This document shows positions 52,728-61,454 of a DNA stretch of 64,000 bases, piece by piece (the first letter of the stretch is position 1; every line of letters begins with the position of its first letter). The DNA lies in assembly GCA_016868315.1 (NCBI GenBank), contig VGHE01000007.1, positions 122,058 through 186,057 on the forward strand, written 5' to 3'. This stretch comes from Betaproteobacteria bacterium (GTDB lineage Bacteria > Bdellovibrionota_B > Oligoflexia > Silvanigrellales > Silvanigrellaceae). The notes below the pieces were generated by a model, which did not search any database, was not told the origin of the DNA, and saw only the letters and a program-made list of their open reading frames with translations. A program made the position numbers and the translations under genes.

Positions 52728-54284
52728 TCATTTTTGGGTGGGCAAAATAAGGTCAGTAGGCGAAATGTATCCAGTTTCCATTTGCGCAAGTTGAAGCTTG
52801 CCACTCACGTCCCAATTGACCGCTTGCCAGCGGGTGAATTGGTCAATCACCCAAACTCCCGACTGCCGGCTGCCGTTCCCACTTTTTCCATTACCCCCAA
52901 AGGGCAAATGCGCCTCGGCTCCGGTCGTGCTGTTGTTGATGCTTGTCATTCCGGCTTTGATTTCAGTTTTGAAGCGGTAGGCGGTTTCAATGTTTGTTGT
53001 GTAGATTGCCGAGCTCAGACCATACCCAGTGTCATTAGCAAAGAGTATCGCCTCATCGAGCGTCGAGTAGGTCATAACGTTGATGAGCGGACCGAATGTT
53101 TCGGTTTTATAGATCCGGTCGTTTTTCTGAACATTGTCAACAATCGTAGGGAAAGCATAGCAACCATTCTGAGCATCACCGGAGAATGTTCCCCAATCAT
53201 TGGCCGATGAAATACGTCCGTTTTTGGGAGTGAGAAGTATGTGGTGTTTCTCAACAAGCGTCTCAATGTTCTGAATATGAGTGTTGAGGAACTTTTGGCT
53301 GATCATCGGTCCGTAGAAAATTTCTTGGGAGCGAGGATCGCCAATCTTCAGCTCGGAAACCTTCTCAAGAAGTCTTTTGATGAATGTGGACTTCACGCTC
53401 TCGTGGAGAATTAGGTTGCCCAGCGATGTGCAGCGTTGGCCAGCGGTTCCAAAGGCAGCCCAGAGTGCGCCCGAAAGCGCCGCCTCCAGGTTGGCATCTT
53501 CGGCAACCACCAGTGGATTCTTGCCACCCAATTCCAGGCATGGAGACTGCAGATTTCGGCCGCAGATTTCACCGATCTGCCGACCGACTTCTGTGCTTCC
53601 CGTAAATCCCACTTTGTCGATCAGGCCTTCATCCACAAGAGAGACCAAGGCTGCTCCGGTGATCTGACCGGATCCAAAGACAACATTAAAAACTCCTTTT
53701 GGAATGCCGGCAGCCATAAGGAGCTTATAAAAGGCTAGCGAGGTTTCCGGTGTGTCTTCAGAAGGCTTCCACACACAGGTGTTTCCGCACAGCAGTGCAG
53801 GCACGAAGTACCAAGAGGGAACTGCCACAGGGAAATTTCCTGCAGTAATGCATGCGAAGACGCCCACTGGACGTCGGTAGGTGAAGAGCTCTTTCAACGG
53901 CATTTCGCTGGGGACTGTTTGTCCGTAAAGACGTCGGCCTTCGGAAACAAAGAAATGGCAGGTATCAATAGCTTCCTGAACATCACCGAGTGCCTCACGG
54001 ATGGGTTTGCCCATCTCACGTGTCACAAGCTGTGCTAACGCTGCTTTATTGCGTTCAATCAAGTGAGCGAAATTCTGGAGAACGGAGGCTCGCACGGGAG
54101 CCGGAGTCGCCGACCAAGCAGGGAAAGCCTCACGCGCTGCAACACAAGCATCGCGACAAAGTGGTTTGTCGGCACTTGCGTATGTTCCAACCACATCGTT
54201 GTTATTGGCTGGGTTCAGTGACTGAAAAAGATTGTCTTGCGAAACGACGTCCTGACCCGCAATCAATGCACTCAATGCCTTCAT
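52728..54284 (-). CDS. NAD(P)-dependent aldehyde dehydrogenase
   Basis: 518 residues of the ALDH superfamily. The general base Glu is in CLELGGKNP (about 250) and the catalytic Cys in GTAGQRCTS (about 285). The cofactor motif is VGFTGSTEVG. The C-terminal GNGSRQSGVWVIDQFTRW and LGG..CTSL patterns resemble the ALDH7 group (aminoadipate semialdehyde / piperideine-6-carboxylate dehydrogenases) more than succinate semialdehyde dehydrogenases. The exact substrate is not known. Two ATGs (54287, 54284) overlap the ABC exporter stop; the second has better spacing to GGGGAG. Confidence 0.88.
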   Translation of the reverse strand: MKALSALIAGQDVVSQDNLFQSLNPANNNDVVGTYASADKPLCRDACVAAREAFPAWSATPAPVRASVLQNFAHLIERNKAALAQLVTREMGKPIREALGDVQEAIDTCHFFVSEGRRLYGQTVPSEMPLKELFTYRRPVGVFACITAGNFPVAVPSWYFVPALLCGNTCVWKPSEDTPETSLAFYKLLMAAGIPKGVFNVVFGSGQITGAALVSLVDEGLIDKVGFTGSTEVGRQIGEICGRNLQSPCLELGGKNPLVVAEDANLEAALSGALWAAFGTAGQRCTSLGNLILHESVKSTFIKRLLEKVSELKIGDPRSQEIFYGPMISQKFLNTHIQNIETLVEKHHILLTPKNGRISSANDWGTFSGDAQNGCYAFPTIVDNVQKNDRIYKTETFGPLINVMTYSTLDEAILFANDTGYGLSSAIYTTNIETAYRFKTEIKAGMTSINNSTTGAEAHLPFGGNGKSGNGSRQSGVWVIDQFTRWQAVNWDVSGKLQLAQMETGYISPTDLILPTQK

Positions 54285-56197
54285 CATGCTCTCCCCAATG
54301 AATCTTGACCAACCAAAATAGTCTGAGTTGCGAAACTTTGCATTCCAGAACGGTGTGCAACAAAAATTTTGACTGAATGAGCCGTATGTAAATCAAGGTG
54401 TGCGAGTACTTGCGACTCTGTGGCGACATCAAGAGCGGAGGTGCCTTCGTCAATCAGCCACACTGTGGGGTCGGCGAAGAAGGCACGCGCAAAGGCCAAA
54501 CGCTGTTTTTCTCCGCCTGATAACGAGAGCACAGAATCGAATCTGTTTTTGTTGGAAAGGCAGGCGCGTTGGAGGGCTGTTTCGATGCGCTGAATCTGAG
54601 TTTCATCTGATGGGCGGAGAGAGTCCGGATAGCAGACATTCTCTCCCACTGTACCCGGAAAATAGAACGGATCTTGCGTGAGATAGGAAACACTCAAGTG
54701 CTCCGCAAGAACAGGATTGGCAATTGTGGCTCCTTCACCAGCTTCGAGCAAAATAGTGCCTTCATCTGCTTGTCGCAGTCCGGCGATGCATTCGAGCAGC
54801 GTGGATTTTCCGGAGCCGGAGGGTCCCACAATAGCAAGCTTGTCGCCTGCGGATAGATCGATGTTCAAATCCGAAACGAGATTGAATCCAGCTTGCCCGG
54901 GACGAGCGATACGCAAACCGCGCACTCTCAGGTGCTCTAATTTCCCTGAAGAGTTTACCCTGGTTTGGCTGTCTTTTTTCTCCACTTCCTGGGAAATGCA
55001 TTGAGGGTCATCCAGGAAATCAAGGAGACGCTTCAATGCTGCACTTCCTTTTTTTGTGCTGTTGAATTGATTGACTGCTGTTTGCAGTGAGCCAGAGAGC
55101 TGAGCGACAGTGACTAGAAAAGCTGTGAGTATGGTGCTCGGCAAAGCTCCCTCAGAGACCCGGCGCAGCGCAAGAACGAGCACAAAAGCGCCTGCAGTAA
55201 TTCCCAGCCATTCGACTGTGGGTGATGACAGTGCTTTTGCACGAGCCGAACGCCTCCAAATGTGAAAGATGGTCGAGTTCTTCTCCTCGAATTTGAGAAG
55301 TTCGAGTGGCTTTGACGACAGTGATTGGATGGTCTGCCAGCCTTTCATCTTCTCAAGGAAAGACTGCGAAAGCTCGGTTTGTACATTAATTCCAGTGCGT
55401 GCCAGTTTTCTCAGAGTCGAACCGGTGGTGCGCACAATGAGCCCAGCAGGGATGAAAATCACAAAGAACAGAACAAACAATTGAGTGTCGAGCAAAAGAA
55501 GCAGAATGAGGTAGATGCAGCTATTGAAAATCTCGGTCGGAATGCTTCCACACAACCGCGTAAAGCACTGCCGGATTTCGCGCGAATCATCCCCCAGAAA
55601 GCTAGCGATCAAAGAGCCTTGGGTTCGGCGCGAGATTTCAAAGGACGAGCCCAGGTAGCGCGAAGCTAGCTGGTTTCGAAGATCCCGAGCGACAGTTTCT
55701 CCCAATTTTTCCAGCTCAAACTCCTGAAGTCCCCTCAGGAAATTTGCAAGCAGGGCGACAATAAGCAGCACAGGAGCCACAAACCAACGTTGGTATTCGA
55801 CGCTCAAACCGCTTTCCAGGGTCGTTCCGCGCACGATCGGGGTCAGCCATCGGCTCGCGTGCTCCCCAAGGAGCTCAGGCCAAGTGACGAGACGTGGCTG
55901 ACCCTGTAATTGCGACACTGCATAGGTGACCAACAAGAGCAGGCACATTCCGGGAAAAACAGCGACGAGTCCTGTGGTGAGGGTCAAGGTGTAGCGTTTC
56001 TTGATGGGCGCAATAACCCGTGACCAGTAATAAAAACTCGATTTTTTGCGTTCCTCTGGAAGGGGAATTGGATCCGCGACAGCTTCTTCCAAAAGTGCCT
56101 CACTGAGTGCCGGATTAGGCACGAAATAAGATAAACCCTCATGATTCGGCAAAAATTTCCGATCCGTTCTTACGGGAGCGGAGATTATCAGTGTCAA
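54284..56197 (-). CDS. ABC exporter, fused membrane and ATPase domains
   Basis: Up to 637 residues. Membrane helices at about 70-95, 135-160, 225-265 and 340-390 form a type IV exporter core. The nucleotide-binding domain has Walker A GPSGSGKST (about 460), Q-loop YLTQDP, signature LSGGEKQR (about 560), Walker B VWLIDEGTSALD and the H-loop VAHR. This is an MsbA/LmrA/peptide-exporter type half-transporter acting as a dimer. No N-terminal C39 peptidase is present. The full open frame is given, beginning with a TTG that overlaps the divergent subtilase; GTG 56122 is a plausible shorter start. It is coupled to the aldehyde dehydrogenase by 4 bp. Confidence 0.88.
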   Translation of the reverse strand: MTLIISAPVRTDRKFLPNHEGLSYFVPNPALSEALLEEAVADPIPLPEERKKSSFYYWSRVIAPIKKRYTLTLTTGLVAVFPGMCLLLLVTYAVSQLQGQPRLVTWPELLGEHASRWLTPIVRGTTLESGLSVEYQRWFVAPVLLIVALLANFLRGLQEFELEKLGETVARDLRNQLASRYLGSSFEISRRTQGSLIASFLGDDSREIRQCFTRLCGSIPTEIFNSCIYLILLLLLDTQLFVLFFVIFIPAGLIVRTTGSTLRKLARTGINVQTELSQSFLEKMKGWQTIQSLSSKPLELLKFEEKNSTIFHIWRRSARAKALSSPTVEWLGITAGAFVLVLALRRVSEGALPSTILTAFLVTVAQLSGSLQTAVNQFNSTKKGSAALKRLLDFLDDPQCISQEVEKKDSQTRVNSSGKLEHLRVRGLRIARPGQAGFNLVSDLNIDLSAGDKLAIVGPSGSGKSTLLECIAGLRQADEGTILLEAGEGATIANPVLAEHLSVSYLTQDPFYFPGTVGENVCYPDSLRPSDETQIQRIETALQRACLSNKNRFDSVLSLSGGEKQRLAFARAFFADPTVWLIDEGTSALDVATESQVLAHLDLHTAHSVKIFVAHRSGMQSFATQTILVGQDSLGRA

Positions 56198-57585
56198 AGC
56201 AAATTAGGAAATTTTTGCGATTCCTGCCCATTTTGCCGGGTTTGCTGATGTCGGCAACCGTCTGGCTGGGGATTTTCTTTGCTCTTCTCGCGTTGTTCCT
56301 GACCGCAGTCATTCATCCGTCCACATCCGAGAGATTCTCGCTCTCAGCGCGGAGTTTGAATGAAAAGGCAGGGCTGAGGTTTCCCCTCGGCTCAGAGGAT
56401 GTGGGTATCGTCGGGCGGCTTCAGGCTATGAATGTCGCACCGGTCAACGATGATGGCTTGGCGTTGCAGTGGCACCTGCTCAGCTGGCCTAACCAGTGGT
56501 TTGAGCGTTTCCCTCTGACAGTTGATCAAAACATGCATGACCTGCGTGGTCAGCAATTCGAAGAGACAGCGTACTGGTCGTCGCGCCGCATCAGCGCACG
56601 GATTCCCACGTACGAGCAGACTGCGCAGTGTCTTCAGCCCAATCCGTCGACACCCGCGGCGTTCAAGCTCTGGGACTCGGCGATGGCCACTTCCGGTGAG
56701 CATCTGGGTGAACTCGTGCTGAGCGACAGTATGGCTGCGAGCCAGCACAATGACCTCGCAGGCGTGGTTGCTCTCTCTGAAGGGCAGACCGGGAGTCCGC
56801 TCGAGGGCGACACCCACGGAACTCATGTTGCCGGGGTCATTGCAGCGAAGCGAAACGGTGAGGGGGTCGTGGGTGTCGTTCCGGGGCTCCGCATTCGTCT
56901 CTTCCCGCTTGAGGTTGAGCAAAAGCGCAGCGGGCCGCGCATCTCCGGTGCTGGCGTTTTGCGCAGCCTTGATGCGATTGTCGCTTCGATGATTGCCGCT
57001 TCTGGCACGCCAAGGGCACCGCGCGTGATTTTGCTTTCGTGGGCTTTTTTCGAACAAGATGGCCTGACAGTCGAGTTCATTGAGGAACTCGAGTCGCGTG
57101 TGCGGCAACTCCTGGAATTCGACGTTGTTGTCGTTGTACCTGCAGGTAATTTTGAGTCGGGCAGAGCCGATGCTGGCGGCCGCGTTTTTCCTGCCTCGTG
57201 GTCAGGTCAGTTCCGGGATCTGCGTGGCAGCTTGCTTCCCGTTGCGTCGCTTGATGTCTGTGCGCGTCCTTCCTGGTTCACGAATCTTGCAGCGAATGAT
57301 CTGAGTGACGTGCTTATGGCGCCGGGCGAGCGGATTTTCTCTACATTGCCCCATAATGACTATGGCTTCATGAGTGGAACCTCGGCTGCAGCGGCGCAGG
57401 TGGCAGCAATTTTGGCGATGACCTCCGCGCAGTTCCCGGATGTCGAAATGAAAACCCAGGTGCACACGCTGATTCGCAGTGCCTCCCCTTTGGCATCTCA
57501 TGTTAACGATAGACTCTTGTCGTTTGATGCGCCTGCTTTTGTGCAGGGATTGATGGCTGAATTTGGATGGATTGCTCGGTACTGA
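56191..57585 (+). CDS. Subtilisin-like (S8) serine protease, membrane-anchored or secreted
   Basis: 464 residues. An N-terminal hydrophobic segment (about 8-42, two close stretches) anchors or exports it. A prodomain-like region of about 130 residues follows. The catalytic triad fits D179 (VLSDSMAASQHNDL), H209 (THGTHVAG) and S398 (MSGTSAAAAQVA), with oxyanion N320 (PAGNFE). The motifs are looser than in classical subtilases (LSDS for 'DTG', no Pro after GTSxA). GTG 56191 has GGAG seven bases upstream. It is divergent from the ABC exporter with overlapping 5' ends, suggesting shared regulation. The substrate is unknown. Confidence 0.87.
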   Translation: MSKQIRKFLRFLPILPGLLMSATVWLGIFFALLALFLTAVIHPSTSERFSLSARSLNEKAGLRFPLGSEDVGIVGRLQAMNVAPVNDDGLALQWHLLSWPNQWFERFPLTVDQNMHDLRGQQFEETAYWSSRRISARIPTYEQTAQCLQPNPSTPAAFKLWDSAMATSGEHLGELVLSDSMAASQHNDLAGVVALSEGQTGSPLEGDTHGTHVAGVIAAKRNGEGVVGVVPGLRIRLFPLEVEQKRSGPRISGAGVLRSLDAIVASMIAASGTPRAPRVILLSWAFFEQDGLTVEFIEELESRVRQLLEFDVVVVVPAGNFESGRADAGGRVFPASWSGQFRDLRGSLLPVASLDVCARPSWFTNLAANDLSDVLMAPGERIFSTLPHNDYGFMSGTSAAAAQVAAILAMTSAQFPDVEMKTQVHTLIRSASPLASHVNDRLLSFDAPAFVQGLMAEFGWIARY

Positions 57586-57593
57586 GTAAAACT

Positions 57594-58865
57594 TCAAAAG
57601 TTCCGCAGGCGTAACATCTTCTTTCTGCCGGGAGGCAACTTGAGTGTCCATTGATCCGGTTTGAGGCCAGATTTACTGGGCAATCGAATTGTGACTTCTT
57701 TGTCTGCAGGAACCTTAATGCGTGCGACTTGTATATTTGCAGGAAGCAGTGTCCAGCTGCGCGTATCGGCACGTTCCGTCACGAAATTTGTAACCATGAG
57801 CGCAACAGAGCCGACCTGACCGAGGTGTTTTTCGGCCTGCTCGCGCGCCTTTTCTTTCAAAATGAGGCGTGCCGTCATCTTGGCAAAGTCACGGAGCCTG
57901 CGTCGCTCAAGGGCATTCTCGGCAAGCGTCCCAATGTCGGTGGATTTAACCGCCGTACCACACGCTGCATTGTCGCAGTAAATTGCGGTGCGCGAGCTTG
58001 GATTCGAGATGGGTTGGTACCTGGGAAAGGAAACGTTGACAATCGTTTTGCCGAGGTTCAATCCGTAGTCTTGTGCGACTTTTATTGGGCTATGGCCATC
58101 CTCGATGACCACAAAAACTTCGCCCTGAGAATTGACGCCACTGAGTGATTCTTGTGGTTTGGAAAAACCAAGGTCGCGCAAGAAATCCAGAACATCATCG
58201 CGACGGCGGTGCTCGGCAATACGCCACAGGGCATCTGCAACCATTTTCCGAATGTCAGAGCCGTAGTCTTTGTTGAATTTATTGTAAGCCGATAATGCTT
58301 TGCGGTACTCGATGATGGCTGCATCCCAGTTTGAATTGGTTTCGTAAATCATGCCCGACATGAGATAGGGGAAGCCATCAATACGGGAGCGTGATTCGTC
58401 TTGATCGAGCTTGAGCTGATTTATGACTTCATAAGCTTTTCGGATTTCGATCTGAGCCTTTCCTGGCTCTCCAGCAGAGAAAAAAGCCATCGATGAGAAG
58501 ATCGGGAGCAAAACTTTCTCGTGGTCTTCGCCTTCGTAATCGGTCATATTCTCTGCAACGGTAACGCTTGCTAAAGTTTTGCTTAAACTCAAAGTGTAGA
58601 GTTCTTCGGAACGCCGCAGAGCCCGCGCCCAGTCCTGCGCTGCTTCGCTCATGCGAATGGAGAGGTAGTTTAGCATTCCTCGTTCCATCAAAAACAGAAC
58701 TTCATCTCGTTTTCTCTTTGCGACATCACTTTTTTCAAGAAGAGCCAGAGCTTGGTCAGTATCTCCGGAGGAAAGCGTTGTTCTGACCTTAGCCACTTGC
58801 TCTGTGTATGTGGCACAGCCCGCAATTGATAAGAAAAACAAGAGAGCCGCTTTTTTGTTGACCAT
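57594..58865 (-). CDS. TPR-containing lipoprotein (COG3014-like)
   Basis: 423 residues. Signal peptide with lipobox SIAGCA (acylated Cys about 17). Helical TPR-type repeats fill about 20-230 (DQALALLEKSDVAKRKRDEV; WDAAIIEYRKALSAYNKF). The C-terminal half is beta-rich with EVFVVIEDGHSPIKVAQ, a CDNAACGTA cysteine pair, and an ending KLPPGRKKMLRLR. This matches the general plan of COG3014-type uncharacterised lipoproteins. ATG 58865 starts the signal peptide, 5 bp after the upstream phosphatase gene. It is the last gene of a four-gene operon and convergent with the subtilase. Confidence 0.75.
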   Translation of the reverse strand: MVNKKAALLFFLSIAGCATYTEQVAKVRTTLSSGDTDQALALLEKSDVAKRKRDEVLFLMERGMLNYLSIRMSEAAQDWARALRRSEELYTLSLSKTLASVTVAENMTDYEGEDHEKVLLPIFSSMAFFSAGEPGKAQIEIRKAYEVINQLKLDQDESRSRIDGFPYLMSGMIYETNSNWDAAIIEYRKALSAYNKFNKDYGSDIRKMVADALWRIAEHRRRDDVLDFLRDLGFSKPQESLSGVNSQGEVFVVIEDGHSPIKVAQDYGLNLGKTIVNVSFPRYQPISNPSSRTAIYCDNAACGTAVKSTDIGTLAENALERRRLRDFAKMTARLILKEKAREQAEKHLGQVGSVALMVTNFVTERADTRSWTLLPANIQVARIKVPADKEVTIRLPSKSGLKPDQWTLKLPPGRKKMLRLRNF

Positions 58866-58870
58866 GGATA

Positions 58871-60640
58871 CTACTTGCTCCGGCATTGAGGCGGAATCTG
58901 CCACGAGAAAGCTTTGCCCAGAGTTGGTACCAGGTCAATGTTGGATTTGACCTCACCGAGACGAATCGTGTCAATCATGGATCCCCAACCCGTGAGGAAG
59001 GTTTTCATCTGCGCGCTCTCCCGTGCATGGCCGTGTTGGCCTCGCGGGCGCGGTGCGGGTTTCTTAGGATCTGCAGAGTCGCCCAGAACAAGCTCATCTG
59101 TCACAGCATTTTGCAGGCCATAGTTCTCACGCGCGAACGCGATCAGAAAGGGAGCGTTTTTGTGGTTGAGTCCGGCACTCTTCATTGCATCTGTTCCCTT
59201 GATGAAAACCTTGCTGAAAACGTGTTCTGTGCTGCCCGGAAGTTTAAAGTTCGACAAATTCTTCTGGGTCTGCAAAAGCCACGTCAATTCGTTTTCATCG
59301 GGCAGCGCGGCGAGATCCTTCGCCTGACTTCTGTTCCCATAAAGCATAAGAGTTCCACCTGACGTGACGATATGAGATTCCGTCACTGCTTGAAGGGGAA
59401 TCATTTTGCGAACATTGAGATCTTTGGAGATTGTTGACATGCCGTGATCGCCCATAACGACCACGTTGGTTGAGGCAGGAAGCGCGGCGAAGAAGTTCCC
59501 CACCACAGCATCAACTCGTTCGTAGTGGCGAGCAACAACTTCTCGCGACTGTAAATCTCCTGCGTATTGATGTCGAAGAGCATCGATGTCTTCCAGATAC
59601 AGGAAGAGCACGTCAGCTTTTGTGCTTGGCAGATAGTGTGCCCAATTCCAGTCGAAGTGACCCAGTCGATGCTCGAAGCCACGGATCAGGTGCTCGGCGC
59701 CAAACGAAGCGAGCGCGTGATCTTTGCCAGGTGAAAATATCGCACCGCATGCATCAAACTTTTTGCGCAGCTCTTCTGGAAAAGCCTTATTTGAAGAGAG
59801 TGCAGAAATATACACCTGAGGAGCGACACCCGGCAGAGGTTGAATGAAAGCCCTGAGGCTTTGCTTAGGGGTAAGCACGGTGACATCGATAAGGCCAGTT
59901 GTCGCTGATTTCTCAAAAATGCATTTGTTTTTAAGGCATGAAAAATGTTGGATCTCTGAAATCTCTTTTCCCTTGAATGTTAATTCCTCAATCAGACCAC
60001 CCTCTGAATCTTTCCATGCATGGGTGAGCGGCTTGTCGTGTTTCAGACTCTGAATCTGGCTGCGTCCTAGACTTTCGCCGTACGAAAATCCTTCGCTGAC
60101 CAACCTTCCAGACTCGGAATTGTCGAGCGACGGATAGGCAGCGGTGACAACCTTCAGCCCTGCGTTCTTCAACGTTGTGGCAAAGGTTTCAGTCGCAAAC
60201 CGCGCATCGAAGCCACTGACCATTTTCGTGCCATTCCACTGTGAGTTAGCAAAGATTCCATGCGTTCCTGCAGTGGAGCAGGTTATTGTCGAGATGTGTG
60301 ATGATGAGGTTATTGTTGGCTCATGCACGGTCAGCAGTGGATTCTTGTTTTGCAGCTGCAAAATCCACTTTAGTCCCCGCGGATGCGGATTTCTCAACTG
60401 GCTGATGATGTCCTCCAGCCCAACTTGATTCAGGCTATCGAGGCTGAGCCAAACCAATTTCGGTGAATGAGCAGGCGACCAGGCATAGCGTTGAGAAGGG
60501 AATTCGCATTGCATTGCGGGCGATAGTTGAGGAGGCGGTGTGCCTCGATCAGGTGTGATGCAAGACGTACTGAGTATCAAGGTGAAAAAAACTGTAGGCA
60601 AAACGATCCGGAGCTGCTGGCCAAACGTGCGCTGGTGCAT
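58871..60640 (-). CDS. Lipoprotein of the alkaline phosphatase / nucleotide pyrophosphatase superfamily
   Basis: 589 residues with lipobox LSTSC (C27). Metal-site residues: Asp in WLSLDSLN, the likely Thr nucleophile in EPTITSSSHIS, Asp/His in LEDIDALRHQYA, Asp-His in MGDHGMS, and a final His in RGQHGHA. This is the type I phosphodiesterase/nucleotide pyrophosphatase arrangement (two zinc ions), as in enzymes cleaving phosphodiesters or transferring lipid head groups. Two cysteines (FSCLKNKCIF) mark an insertion. It faces the periplasm. It lies between an acyltransferase and a TPR lipoprotein, so a role in envelope lipid or glycan processing is a fair guess. Confidence 0.82.
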   Translation of the reverse strand: MHQRTFGQQLRIVLPTVFFTLILSTSCITPDRGTPPPQLSPAMQCEFPSQRYAWSPAHSPKLVWLSLDSLNQVGLEDIISQLRNPHPRGLKWILQLQNKNPLLTVHEPTITSSSHISTITCSTAGTHGIFANSQWNGTKMVSGFDARFATETFATTLKNAGLKVVTAAYPSLDNSESGRLVSEGFSYGESLGRSQIQSLKHDKPLTHAWKDSEGGLIEELTFKGKEISEIQHFSCLKNKCIFEKSATTGLIDVTVLTPKQSLRAFIQPLPGVAPQVYISALSSNKAFPEELRKKFDACGAIFSPGKDHALASFGAEHLIRGFEHRLGHFDWNWAHYLPSTKADVLFLYLEDIDALRHQYAGDLQSREVVARHYERVDAVVGNFFAALPASTNVVVMGDHGMSTISKDLNVRKMIPLQAVTESHIVTSGGTLMLYGNRSQAKDLAALPDENELTWLLQTQKNLSNFKLPGSTEHVFSKVFIKGTDAMKSAGLNHKNAPFLIAFARENYGLQNAVTDELVLGDSADPKKPAPRPRGQHGHARESAQMKTFLTGWGSMIDTIRLGEVKSNIDLVPTLGKAFSWQIPPQCRSK

Positions 60641-60671
60641 GGGGTCTACCTTTTAAGAATCAGTTGTTTGC

Positions 60672-61454
60672 TTATTTTCCAAGCGCAGAACCGATAGAAT
60701 TTCTAGCTGCAGCCATGAGTTCCTCTTCGCTCTTGCCTGGGCTAGAAATCATCGGATGAATGGTCATGCGAACTGTCGCAACTGCAGGGATAATCGAACC
60801 CTTTGGAAGAAGATCGTTTGCACCTTCGAGGGTGATTGGCACGATAGCGCACTGTGCTTCCGATGCGAGTCGAAATGCTCCGTTTTTGAAAGTTTGCAGA
60901 GCCCCATCTCTCGAACGTGTACCCTCTGGGAAAAATAACATAGACGTTCCACGGTCGAGATGCTCGCGAGACTTTCTGAAGCATTCGACAGCCGAGTGTC
61001 GGTCTCCGCGCTTCACGGGAACATATCCCACAGCTCTCATCGCCCAACCAAGGAAAGGAACTTTGAAGAGGGAGTCTTTTGCCAGCCAACGGAACTGCCT
61101 ATTCAAAAGGAACACGGTCAGGATGTCTGCTTGACTCTGATGATTTGCAACATACACAACGGGCAGATCTTTCGGAGGAAGATTTTCCGTTCCATGAATT
61201 TCAAACGTCCACCAAGGATTGCATTTAACAATGCTTCGTGCCCAGCCTGAGGCGATGCGGTGAAGCAAGTTGCGGCGCTTATCGAGGACAATGGCCACGG
61301 GTGTCATGACGACTGTCAGTGTTGCAAAAAACACAGTGAGTAAGGGAACAATCGTCCAGACGTAGCAGGCGATAGAGTATCCTAGCCATTTGCTGCGGGT
61401 CTGCCTTTGTGCTCCGGCTTTGAGTGTGTTGTCCTGTGCAATTTGAAGGTTCAT
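60672..61454 (-). CDS. plsC: 1-acyl-sn-glycerol-3-phosphate acyltransferase (PlsC family)
   Basis: 260 residues. An N-terminal membrane segment (about 27-58), then the acyltransferase signature NHQSQAD (H-x4-D, about 104-110), PFLGWAMRAVGYVPVKR, and the glycerophosphate-binding FPEGTRSRDG (about 174). It likely acylates lysophosphatidic acid to phosphatidic acid at the inner membrane. The start overlaps the CoaBC-like gene by 4 bp, and the lipoprotein phosphatase follows after 31 bp. Confidence 0.9.
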   Translation of the reverse strand: MNLQIAQDNTLKAGAQRQTRSKWLGYSIACYVWTIVPLLTVFFATLTVVMTPVAIVLDKRRNLLHRIASGWARSIVKCNPWWTFEIHGTENLPPKDLPVVYVANHQSQADILTVFLLNRQFRWLAKDSLFKVPFLGWAMRAVGYVPVKRGDRHSAVECFRKSREHLDRGTSMLFFPEGTRSRDGALQTFKNGAFRLASEAQCAIVPITLEGANDLLPKGSIIPAVATVRMTIHPMISSPGKSEEELMAAARNSIGSALGK

